From Bacteroidales bacterium UBA1195 (GTDB lineage Bacteria > Bacteroidota > Bacteroidia > Bacteroidales > WCHB1-69), in assembly GCA_002309855.1 (NCBI GenBank), contig DBYD01000031.1:1-64000 (forward strand): DNA of 64,000 bases. The letters run 5' to 3'. A program made the translations under genes and the position numbers. This document shows positions 35,608 to 42,831 of this stretch, one piece after another. Numbering within the stretch: position 1 is the stretch's first letter; each line of letters opens with the position of its first letter. The notes under the pieces are model-generated. The model saw nothing but the letters and a program-made list of their open reading frames with translations, was not told where the DNA came from and did no database searches.

Positions 35608-36462
35608 CTAATAGTCTCCAAGCGTCTCTTCCAATTGGGCGAGGCCGGCGGCCAACTGTTCGTCATTGGGCGGTGTCCCGTGCCATTTGTGGTTGCCTGT
35701 CATAAAGTCCACCCCATAGCCCATCTCGGTGTGCATCAGGAATGCGACCGGGTGTCCTTTGCCGCAGGCCTCCTTGGCCAGTTCCAGGATGGTGAGCAGT
35801 TCCGGCATGCTGTTGCCGTTCCCCTCAAACACAGTGAAGCCGAAGGCGTTGAATTTGGCGCTCAAATCCAGCAGGTTCATCACATCGTCCGTGCTGCCGT
35901 CAATCTGTTTCTTGTTGTAGTCTACGGTGACAATCAGGTTGTCCACCTGCTTGGCGCCAGCATACATGAAGGCCTCCCAGTTCTGTCCCTCCTGCAGCTC
36001 ACCGTCTCCGGTCAGCACATATACGAGGGAGGGGTCGTGGTTGAGTTTTTTCGCCTCCGCCGCACCGATGGCCACCGAGGTCCCCTGTCCGAGGGAGCCG
36101 GATGCCACGTGGATGCCGGGCAATCCGCTGTGGATGGAGGGATGTCCCTGCAGTCGGCTGCCTAATTGCCGGAAGCTGCCCAGTTCATGGATGTCAAAAT
36201 AGCCGGCACGTGCCAGGCAACTGTATAAGGCGGGTGTGATGTGTCCGTTGGAAAGGAAAAACATGTCCTGCCCATGGCCGTCCACACGGAATTCGTTGGG
36301 CTTGCGGTCCATCACTTCAGAGAATAGTGCTGTAAGGAAATCGGCGCATCCCAGGGAACCTCCCGGATGTCCGGACTGTGCGGTGTGCACCATGCGCAAA
36401 ATGTCCCTACGGGTTTGCATGGCTTTCTTTTCCAATTCTGTAACTCTTTCTAAATGAAGCAT
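35608..36462 (-). CDS. Transketolase, N-terminal (thiamine diphosphate-binding) subunit
   Basis: A 284-residue half-transketolase. It contains the substrate-pocket GHPGGSLGCADF, HITPALYS, and the ThDP motif GDGELQEGQNWEAFMYA...DYN. The pyrimidine-binding and C-terminal domains of a full enzyme are missing, as in split transketolases of archaea and some bacteria, where a separate C-terminal subunit completes the active site. That partner is usually adjacent but here the next gene is an LPS permease. Role: pentose-phosphate interconversion or a related ketol transfer, if the partner exists elsewhere. Confidence 0.88.
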   Translation of the reverse strand: MLHLERVTELEKKAMQTRRDILRMVHTAQSGHPGGSLGCADFLTALFSEVMDRKPNEFRVDGHGQDMFFLSNGHITPALYSCLARAGYFDIHELGSFRQLGSRLQGHPSIHSGLPGIHVASGSLGQGTSVAIGAAEAKKLNHDPSLVYVLTGDGELQEGQNWEAFMYAGAKQVDNLIVTVDYNKKQIDGSTDDVMNLLDLSAKFNAFGFTVFEGNGNSMPELLTILELAKEACGKGHPVAFLMHTEMGYGVDFMTGNHKWHGTPPNDEQLAAGLAQLEETLGDY

Positions 36463-36485
36463 AATTTTTTCTTTTTATGGAAAAG

Positions 36486-36493
36486 CAAATATA
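36486..36493 (-). promoter_or_regulatory. -7 promoter element for the transketolase-permease-GT4 operon
   Basis: CAAATATA on the plus strand is TATATTTG on the minus strand, a TAnnTTTG match 23 bases ahead of the minus-strand ATG at 36462. Confidence 0.6.
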
Positions 36494-36611
36494 CTTTAAA
36501 TTGGAACATGAAATGACTTATTCCGCAGAATATTTTCAGACTTGGACGGACATGTGCGGACAGCTGGTAAAAAAAGCGGAGCAACCATCCTTTCCGATTG
36601 ATAAAAAGCGT

Positions 36612-36619
36612 TACTTTTG
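36612..36619 (+). promoter_or_regulatory. -7 promoter element for the DUF4159 gene
   Basis: TACTTTTG followed by C, a perfect TAnnTTTG match, 20 bases ahead of the ATG at 36640. Confidence 0.65.
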
Positions 36620-36639
36620 CAGTTGGAAAATTGTGAGGT

Positions 36640-37287
36640 ATGAAAAGATTTATATTTTTGATAATCAGTTTGCCATTAGTGTTTTGCAGCGTGAACGGGC
36701 AATCCATTGCACTGCTGAAGTACCGGGGTGGCGGCGACTGGTACGCCAATCCCACATCGCTGCCCAACCTTGTAAAATTCTGCAATAGCCAGCTGGGGAT
36801 GAGGCTAAATCCGGAGGTGCCGACGGTGGATGTGGCCAGCCGCGAAATATTCGACTATCCGTATCTGCATATCACCGGACACGGCAATGTGCTCTTCTCG
36901 GACGAGGAGGTGCATAACCTGCGTACCTACCTGCTGGCCGGCGGATTTCTGCATATTGATGACAATTATGGCATCAGCATCCCCATCCGGCGGGAGATGA
37001 AAAAGGTCTTCCCCGAACTTGATTTTGTGGAACTGCCATATTCGCATCCTATTTTCCATCAGAAATATGCTTTCCCAAACGGCTTGCCGAAGATCCATGA
37101 GCATGACAATCGTCCGCCGCAGGCTTTCGGCCTGGTTTACGAAGGTAGGCTGGTCTGCCTGTTCACCTTTGAATGCGACTTGGGAGACGGCTGGGAGGAT
37201 CCGGCAGTCCATCACGATTCGGAGGAGCTGCACCTGAAAGCGTTACAGATGGGAGCCAACATCCTGCAATATGTATTCACCAAATAG
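36640..37287 (+). CDS. DUF4159 domain protein, exported
   Basis: A 215-residue protein with a signal peptide (residues 1-20, ending VNGQ). The remainder matches DUF4159: LKYRGGGDWYANPTSL, YLHITGHGN, LLAGGFLHIDDNYG and GWEDP. The fold is thought to resemble class I glutamine amidotransferases, and standalone exported forms are common in Bacteroidota. Function unknown. The S4-domain gene follows 8 bases later. Confidence 0.88.
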   Translation: MKRFIFLIISLPLVFCSVNGQSIALLKYRGGGDWYANPTSLPNLVKFCNSQLGMRLNPEVPTVDVASREIFDYPYLHITGHGNVLFSDEEVHNLRTYLLAGGFLHIDDNYGISIPIRREMKKVFPELDFVELPYSHPIFHQKYAFPNGLPKIHEHDNRPPQAFGLVYEGRLVCLFTFECDLGDGWEDPAVHHDSEELHLKALQMGANILQYVFTK

Positions 37288-37295
37288 CATGTATT

Positions 37296-37697
37296 ATGGA
37301 AAAGACTCGGATGGACAAATGGTTGTGGGAGGTACGGCTTTTCAAGTCCCGCTCCTTGGCCACGGAGGCCTGCAATGCGGGCAAGGTGAAGGTGGCCGGC
37401 ACCAACTGCAAGCCTGCGCGTGAAGTGAAGGTGGGTGAGGAGGTGCAGGTGCGGATTGGCGCCCTGTTGAGGACGGTGCGTGTGCTGGACGCACCCAAAT
37501 CAAGGATACCGGCACTCAAAGTTCCGGATTATTATCTGGATCTGACTCCACCGGAGGAATATGAGCGGGTACGGATCGCCCGGATGCAGACTGAACACCG
37601 TGACGCCGGCATCGGACGTCCCACCAAGCGGGACCGTCGCCAGATAGAATATCTGAAGGATTTTTTGCAGTTCACTGAAGATGGGGAGGATGAATAA
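37296..37697 (+). CDS. S4-domain RNA-binding protein (Hsp15-like)
   Basis: A 133-residue protein with an N-terminal S4 domain (about residues 5-65, RMDKWLWEVRLFKSRSLATEAC) and a basic C-terminal tail. Hsp15 rescues stalled 50S subunits carrying peptidyl-tRNA. The ATG at 37296 follows the DUF4159 stop by 8 bases and begins at the S4 domain; a longer upstream frame runs inside DUF4159. Confidence 0.88.
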   Translation: MEKTRMDKWLWEVRLFKSRSLATEACNAGKVKVAGTNCKPAREVKVGEEVQVRIGALLRTVRVLDAPKSRIPALKVPDYYLDLTPPEEYERVRIARMQTEHRDAGIGRPTKRDRRQIEYLKDFLQFTEDGEDE

Positions 37698-37702
37698 AGC
37701 AA

Positions 37703-37729
37703 AAAGGGAGGCTGTTACAACCTCCCTTT
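37703..37729. terminator. Bidirectional terminator between the S4 gene and rpmB
   Basis: AAAGGGAGG (37703-37711) pairs exactly with CCTCCCTTT (37721-37729) over a 9-base loop, 5 bases after the S4-gene stop and 22 bases past the rpmB stop on the other strand. A and T runs flank the GC core on both sides, as expected for a shared terminator of convergent genes. Confidence 0.8.
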
Positions 37730-37751
37730 ATATCCGTTCATCTGAAACAGA

Positions 37752-37988
37752 CTAATACAAAACACCCTTGTCGTAAGCGTGCTGCAACGCACCTAACACG
37801 CCATGACGGTTAATGTATTTGATGCCTTTGGCGGAAACCTTCAGAATAACCCACTCGTCCGTCTCCGGAATGTAGAACTTCTTCTCCTGCAGGTTGGGTG
37901 AGAATCTGCGTTTGGTCTTGATGTTAGAATGCGAAACGTTGTTTCCCCTCATCGGCTTCTTGCCGGTAATCATGCAAATCTTTGACAT
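37752..37988 (-). CDS. rpmB: 50S ribosomal protein L28
   Basis: A 78-residue bL28 ([20 protein letters not shown] start, [10 protein letters not shown] and [17 protein letters not shown] sequence). Full length. In many Bacteroidota rpmG and a DUF4295 gene follow it, but here the next thing downstream is a terminator, so it is monocistronic. Confidence 0.97.
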   Translation of the reverse strand: MSKICMITGKKPMRGNNVSHSNIKTKRRFSPNLQEKKFYIPETDEWVILKVSAKGIKYINRHGVLGALQHAYDKGVLY

Positions 37989-38045
37989 TTCTCGCGAATT
38001 TTATCTGTATTCCTAATACTTCTTTTTTCTTAAAAATTTGAAATG

Positions 38046-38053
38046 CAAAAGTA
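38046..38053 (-). promoter_or_regulatory. -7 promoter element for rpmB
   Basis: CAAAAGTA on the plus strand is TACTTTTG on the minus strand, a perfect TAnnTTTG match 57 bases ahead of the rpmB ATG. Confidence 0.65.
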
Positions 38054-38097
38054 CAAACTTTTAGAATACGAAGCCACGTATGGGAAAAAAATATTTT

Positions 38098-38129
38098 AAA
38101 TGCCATATAATATTGATTATATGGCATTT
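38098..38129 (-). terminator. Terminator after the M20 peptidase gene
   Basis: A 13-bp perfect stem (AAATGCCATATAA with its complement, loop of 6 bases at 38111-38116) lies 27 bases past the M20 stop. On the minus strand it is followed by TTTAAAATATTTTTTT, a U-rich tract. Confidence 0.75.
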
Positions 38130-38156
38130 TGTAGGTGGATTGCGTTTTTTTTACAA

Positions 38157-39530
38157 CTATTTCCGGAGCATTTCCGCAAAATTCTCGTAGAAATAGGGGA
38201 TTGTTTCAATGCCTTTGAAGAACTGTTGCAGCGGATAGTTCTCGTTGGGCGCATGGATGTCGTCACTTCCCAGACCGAAGCCCATGAGCACACTTTTGAT
38301 GCCCAAAATCTTCTCGAAACCGGCCACGATGGGGATGGAGCCGCCGCTGCGGGTCGGAATGGGTCTTTTGCCGTAGGTTTCGGTCATCGCCTTTTCAGCC
38401 GCACGATAGGCAGGCGTGTCCAACGGGGTCACGTAGGCGGCGCCGCCGTGGGATGGGGTCACCTTCACATTTACGCAGTCCGGAGCTGCATTTTCAAAAT
38501 ACTCCTTGAACATCGCACTGATTTTCTGGAAATCCTGATTGGCCACCAACCGTGTGGAGATTTTGGCGTATGCCTTGGAGGGAAGCACCGTTTTGGATCC
38601 TTCGCCGGTATGCCCGCCCCAAATTCCGCAGACATCCAGGCATGGACGGATGCCGGTGCGCTCCTTTGTGCTGTAGCCCTTTTCGCCGCACACCTCCTTA
38701 ATCTCCAGTTCACGCTTGTAGGCCGCCTCGTCAAACGGGGCCTGTGCCATCAGGGCACGCTCCTCATCGCTTATCACCAGAACATCGTCATAGAAACCGG
38801 GGATGGTGATGCGTCCGTCAGCATCGTGCAGGCCGGCAATCATCTTGCAGAGCACATTGATGGGGTTTGCCACCGCACCTCCGTAGATGCCGCTGTGCAG
38901 GTCATGGTTTGCGCCTGTCACCTCCACGTCCCAATAGCAGAGCCCGCGCAGGCCTGATGTGATTGACGGCACATCGGCGGCAATCATGCTGGTGTCGCTC
39001 ACCAGTATGACATCGGCCTTAAGCAGCTCCTTGTGCGTTTCGCAGAATCCGTACAGGCTGCCGCTGCCTATCTCCTCTTCGCCCTCCAGCATGAACTTCA
39101 CGTTGCAGGGGAGCTGTCCGGTCTTCACCATGAACTCAAAGGCCTTGGCCTGCATGAAGGACTGTCCCTTGTCGTCATCGGCACCGCGAGCCCAGATGCG
39201 TCCGTCCTTAACGACCGGTTCAAACGGGCTGGTCTTCCACAAGTCGAGCGGTGCCACCGGCATCACATCGTAATGTCCATAAACCAGCACGGTAGGTTTG
39301 TCCGACCCGACGGTCTTTTCCCCGTACACCACCGGATTGCCATCCGTAGGCATCACCTCAGCCTTGTCGGCACCGGCGGCAAGCAGCAGTTCGCGCCAAC
39401 GTTCGGCGCAACGCACCATGTCATCCTTGTGTTCCGCCTCCGCACTGACGGACGGAATGCGGATCAGGGAGAAAAGCTCTTCCAGAAAACGCTCCCTGTT
39501 CTGCCCAATATATTCCTTTACATCTTTCAT
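38157..39530 (-). CDS. M20 family metallopeptidase (dipeptidase)
   Basis: A 457-residue zinc peptidase. The metal-site motifs are VLVYGHYDVMPV, GADDDKGQ and EGEEEIGSG, with HSGIYGG and GGSIPI further on. The sequence fits the CNDP/Dug1-like M20 subgroup that cleaves dipeptides or short peptides in the cytoplasm. No signal peptide. Monocistronic, with a clear terminator after it. Confidence 0.93.
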   Translation of the reverse strand: MKDVKEYIGQNRERFLEELFSLIRIPSVSAEAEHKDDMVRCAERWRELLLAAGADKAEVMPTDGNPVVYGEKTVGSDKPTVLVYGHYDVMPVAPLDLWKTSPFEPVVKDGRIWARGADDDKGQSFMQAKAFEFMVKTGQLPCNVKFMLEGEEEIGSGSLYGFCETHKELLKADVILVSDTSMIAADVPSITSGLRGLCYWDVEVTGANHDLHSGIYGGAVANPINVLCKMIAGLHDADGRITIPGFYDDVLVISDEERALMAQAPFDEAAYKRELEIKEVCGEKGYSTKERTGIRPCLDVCGIWGGHTGEGSKTVLPSKAYAKISTRLVANQDFQKISAMFKEYFENAAPDCVNVKVTPSHGGAAYVTPLDTPAYRAAEKAMTETYGKRPIPTRSGGSIPIVAGFEKILGIKSVLMGFGLGSDDIHAPNENYPLQQFFKGIETIPYFYENFAEMLRK

Positions 39531-39607
39531 AATAAAATATTTTAAATTTTAAACTCTCAAATTTCTTTCATTGCATTAATGGAAATGTGATGAATGCAAG
39601 AAGGTAA

Positions 39608-39635
39608 AAGAGGGCGCCTTTTGAGACACCCTCTT
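39608..39635 (-). terminator. Terminator after the DUF2723 gene
   Basis: On the minus strand AAGAGGGTGTC pairs with GGCGCCCTCTT (two G-T pairs) over a TCAAAA loop, 7 bases past the DUF2723 stop, followed by CTTTTACCTTCTT. Good position and an 11-bp stem. Confidence 0.75.
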
Positions 39636-39642
39636 CAAAAAC

Positions 39643-42600
39643 TTACCGTTGTGCGGCTGCCCTGTCGGCCAGGGCGGTGAATGCCGCACCTTGGTCTGCA
39701 TTCACTTCGGCCTGCCGGTACATGCCGGCAATTTGGACAATCTGGTTGCAGATGGCACGGTTACGTTCCCAATCATCCCGCACAATCTCCATCTTATTGC
39801 CCTTGAATTTGGCATAATAGCGGTTTTCCAGCTCCATCTGGCCCACGTAGTCGTTGAACAGCTTCAACCCCTCTTTGGTCGCCTCCGGCAGCCCGCATTT
39901 GAAATAGAGCTCGCCCAGGTAGAGTTCCATGTTGTCGTAGGGGATGGTGTTTTGCGGGAACCAGCTGTAGCAAAGGTTCAGCACTTCGTATGCCTCCTTC
40001 GGCCGTTGTTTCGCCACGAAGGCATCTGCCAGCCGGAGCATGAACATCTTCAGATTGATGACGGTTCTCGTGTAGTCCTCGCTAAAATACACGTCCGGAT
40101 TGGCATACTCGCTGAAATCAAATTTCTTGACGTTTTCATAGAGCACATCCGGATTGACACGTCCGTAGAGGCCGCCCAATGTGTTGGGGTCGTCATCCCT
40201 GACTGGAACCAGACGGTAGGCAAGACCCTCCATCTGGAAATATTTGTCCAGTCCGAAGAAGGACTCGGAGCCTGTGGTTGCCACATAATAGATGGGACGT
40301 TCCCAATTGTTATTGGCAAGAATGTCCATCATGGCGATATATGCCTTGGAGATAATCATTATTGTGTCCTGCCCGTTGGCTTGGTAGATGGTCTCTTTCG
40401 GCATGTTCCAGACCACCCTGTCCACAATCTTGTCCGTATCGCTGGGATGTACTGTGCCGTTGGCGATCACCTTCTGACGGTCCACATCAAGGTAGAATCT
40501 GGTGGTGCGGATGTAGGCATCACGTTTGTTGTTCTGCGGATTGTACATGATATCCTTCATCACGTTTGCCAGGTTCTGCGGGCTCTTGATCTCGTTCCTG
40601 GCAACCAGCATGTCGCGGGTCCCCTGTTTGTACATCTCCTTGGTCATCCTGATAGGTGCAGGTTCGCCGTCGTATGCCTTGCGCTTCATCTGGTCGAGAT
40701 ACCAGTCCGTGCCTGCTAAGGAAAGGTTGCAGATCCGGATGTCGGTGCGGTATCCCTCAACCTCCTGCATGTACCACAGAGGGAAGGTGTCGTTGTCCCC
40801 GTTGGTGAACAGGATGGCGTTCGGTGCGCAGGAATCAAGGTAGGCCTTGGCAATCTCGCGTGTAAGGAAGCGGTTGGAACGGTTGTGGTCGTCCCAGTTC
40901 TGCGCCCCCATTATTGCCGGCACCGTTACACAGACGGCAGTGGCAAGTATGGCCGAGGCTGTCGGGTTGACCTTTTTGCGCAGGCCGTCATAGATGGCGT
41001 ACACGCCAAGCCCTATCCACATGGCGAAGGCGTAGAAGGAGGCTGCAAAGGCGTAGTCCCGCTCGCGCGGCTGGTAGGCGTACATGTTCAGGTAAACCCC
41101 GATGGCTATACCTGTCATGACAAAGAGCGCCAGAATCACCATGCCGCTGTGCGGATCCTTCCTGAATTGGTATATCAGACCGACCAGTCCCAGAATCAGC
41201 GGAAGGAAGAAATAGCGGTTGTTGCCCGGGTTCTTCATGTGTTTCGGCATGTCCTGCGGTCCGAGGCGGGCCTCATCGATGAACTTTATGCCGGAAATCC
41301 AGTTGCCGGTGCGCTTTCCGCCGAATCCCTGGTCAACAGTCTGACGGCCTACAAAGTTCCACATGAAATAGCGGCCGTACATGTAGCCCATCTGGTATTT
41401 GAAGAAGAATTTCAGATTCTCTCCGAAGGAGGGTGTGCGCGGCACGCGCTGTCCTCCGATAGTCTCGTATTCGTCATGGATGTCCGCCCAAATCTTGTAC
41501 TGGCGTACACGCGGCCCTTCGCGGTTCCACATGCGGGGGAAGAATGTGCAGTAGTTGCCGTCATAGACAACCTCGGATTTTTCGCGGCTGTCACCGATCA
41601 CATATTCGCCGCGGATGGTCAGTTTTCCGTTGGCATATTTTTCCTTGTTGTCATCCATGAATTTCTTGGCATCCTTTTCCTCGAAGAATGAGGCAACCTC
41701 GTCGCCGTTGTAGCGTACAACGTAGTTCTTGACATAGGAGGGTTTGCCGTCTTCATAATCCTTTATCGGGGTATTGTAGTATGGACCGTACACCAGCGGT
41801 GTCTTGCCGTACTGGTCTCGGTTGAGGTAGGAGAGCAGCGCCACCGCATCGTCCGGGTTGTTCTCGTCCAGCGGCGTGTTGGCGTTGGAGCGGATTACCA
41901 GGATGAAGAAGGTGGAGTAGCCGATCAGTATGAAGGCGAAACTGAGGGTCAGGATGTTCAGCAGCCGTTTCCGGTGCTTTTCCGAATAGAGGACTCCCCA
42001 TACGATCAGTCCGATGACCAAGGCGAAAAAGACGATGGCTCCGGTGTTGAACGGTGCATGGAACCCGTTGACGAAAATGCGCTCAAATGTGCCGGTCAGT
42101 TTTACAATCCATGGCACAATTCCCCACAGGATCAATGCGATCATGACAAATGAGAGCAAAAGGGCGTAAATGACACCTTTTGTTGTCGGTTTGTACTTGC
42201 GATAGTATACAACCAGCACCATGGCGGGCAGAGTAAGCAGGTTCAGCAGGTGCACGCCGATGGAGAGCCCCACCAGATAGGCGATAAGTATCAGCCAGCG
42301 GTAGGAGCCGTTCTCGTCAGCAACCTGGTCCCACTTCAGTATGGCCCAGAAGACCAATGCCGTGAAGAAGGATGACATTGCATAGACCTCACCCTCGACC
42401 GCTGAGAACCAGAAGGTGTCTGAGAAGGTGTAGGCGGCCGCACCGATCAGTGCGCTGCCGAAGACGGCGATGAGCTGCGCAACGCCCATCTCCTTGCCCG
42501 ACTTTTGGGCAAGACGTTTGGCAAAGAGTGAAATGCTCCAGAAAAGGAACATGATGGTGAGCCCGCTGCAGAGTGCGGACATCCGGTTGATGCAGATGGC

Positions 42601-42825
42601 GATGTGCGCGGGATCCTGTGCAAACATCGCAAAGAGGCAGCCGAGCAGCTGGAAGGTTGGCGCCCCTGGAGGGTGTCCCACTTGCAATTTGCAGGCCGTG
42701 GCAACGTATTCGCCGCAATCCCAGAAACTGACGGTGGGCTCCGCGGTCATGAAGTAGACCATGGTGGCCAGCAGTCCGACCACCCATCCCAACGTGGTGT
42801 TGATGATCTTGAATTTTTTATCCAT
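39643..42825 (-). CDS. DUF2723 multispanning membrane protein (GT-C-like, TMEM260 family)
   Basis: A 1060-residue membrane protein. The N-terminal half has about ten hydrophobic segments with the family signature WDCGEYVATACKLQVGHPPGAP near residues 35-57 (acidic Asp/Glu on the first outer loop, as in GT-C enzymes) and VEGEVYAMSSFF. A soluble region (about 340-520), more TM segments and a C-terminal helical repeat domain follow. Relatives include TMEM260, a eukaryotic protein O-mannosyltransferase, so a role in protein O-glycosylation is possible; the bacterial substrate is not established. It is last in a run ppiase-pheS-M16-DUF2723. Confidence 0.88.
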   Translation of the reverse strand: MDKKFKIINTTLGWVVGLLATMVYFMTAEPTVSFWDCGEYVATACKLQVGHPPGAPTFQLLGCLFAMFAQDPAHIAICINRMSALCSGLTIMFLFWSISLFAKRLAQKSGKEMGVAQLIAVFGSALIGAAAYTFSDTFWFSAVEGEVYAMSSFFTALVFWAILKWDQVADENGSYRWLILIAYLVGLSIGVHLLNLLTLPAMVLVVYYRKYKPTTKGVIYALLLSFVMIALILWGIVPWIVKLTGTFERIFVNGFHAPFNTGAIVFFALVIGLIVWGVLYSEKHRKRLLNILTLSFAFILIGYSTFFILVIRSNANTPLDENNPDDAVALLSYLNRDQYGKTPLVYGPYYNTPIKDYEDGKPSYVKNYVVRYNGDEVASFFEEKDAKKFMDDNKEKYANGKLTIRGEYVIGDSREKSEVVYDGNYCTFFPRMWNREGPRVRQYKIWADIHDEYETIGGQRVPRTPSFGENLKFFFKYQMGYMYGRYFMWNFVGRQTVDQGFGGKRTGNWISGIKFIDEARLGPQDMPKHMKNPGNNRYFFLPLILGLVGLIYQFRKDPHSGMVILALFVMTGIAIGVYLNMYAYQPRERDYAFAASFYAFAMWIGLGVYAIYDGLRKKVNPTASAILATAVCVTVPAIMGAQNWDDHNRSNRFLTREIAKAYLDSCAPNAILFTNGDNDTFPLWYMQEVEGYRTDIRICNLSLAGTDWYLDQMKRKAYDGEPAPIRMTKEMYKQGTRDMLVARNEIKSPQNLANVMKDIMYNPQNNKRDAYIRTTRFYLDVDRQKVIANGTVHPSDTDKIVDRVVWNMPKETIYQANGQDTIMIISKAYIAMMDILANNNWERPIYYVATTGSESFFGLDKYFQMEGLAYRLVPVRDDDPNTLGGLYGRVNPDVLYENVKKFDFSEYANPDVYFSEDYTRTVINLKMFMLRLADAFVAKQRPKEAYEVLNLCYSWFPQNTIPYDNMELYLGELYFKCGLPEATKEGLKLFNDYVGQMELENRYYAKFKGNKMEIVRDDWERNRAICNQIVQIAGMYRQAEVNADQGAAFTALADRAAAQR

Positions 42826-42831
42826 GTTTTG

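Noticed and set aside
36477..36788. 103-residue plus-strand open frame upstream of DUF4159
   Set aside because: It spans two promoter elements and the start of DUF4159 in another frame; no family resemblance.
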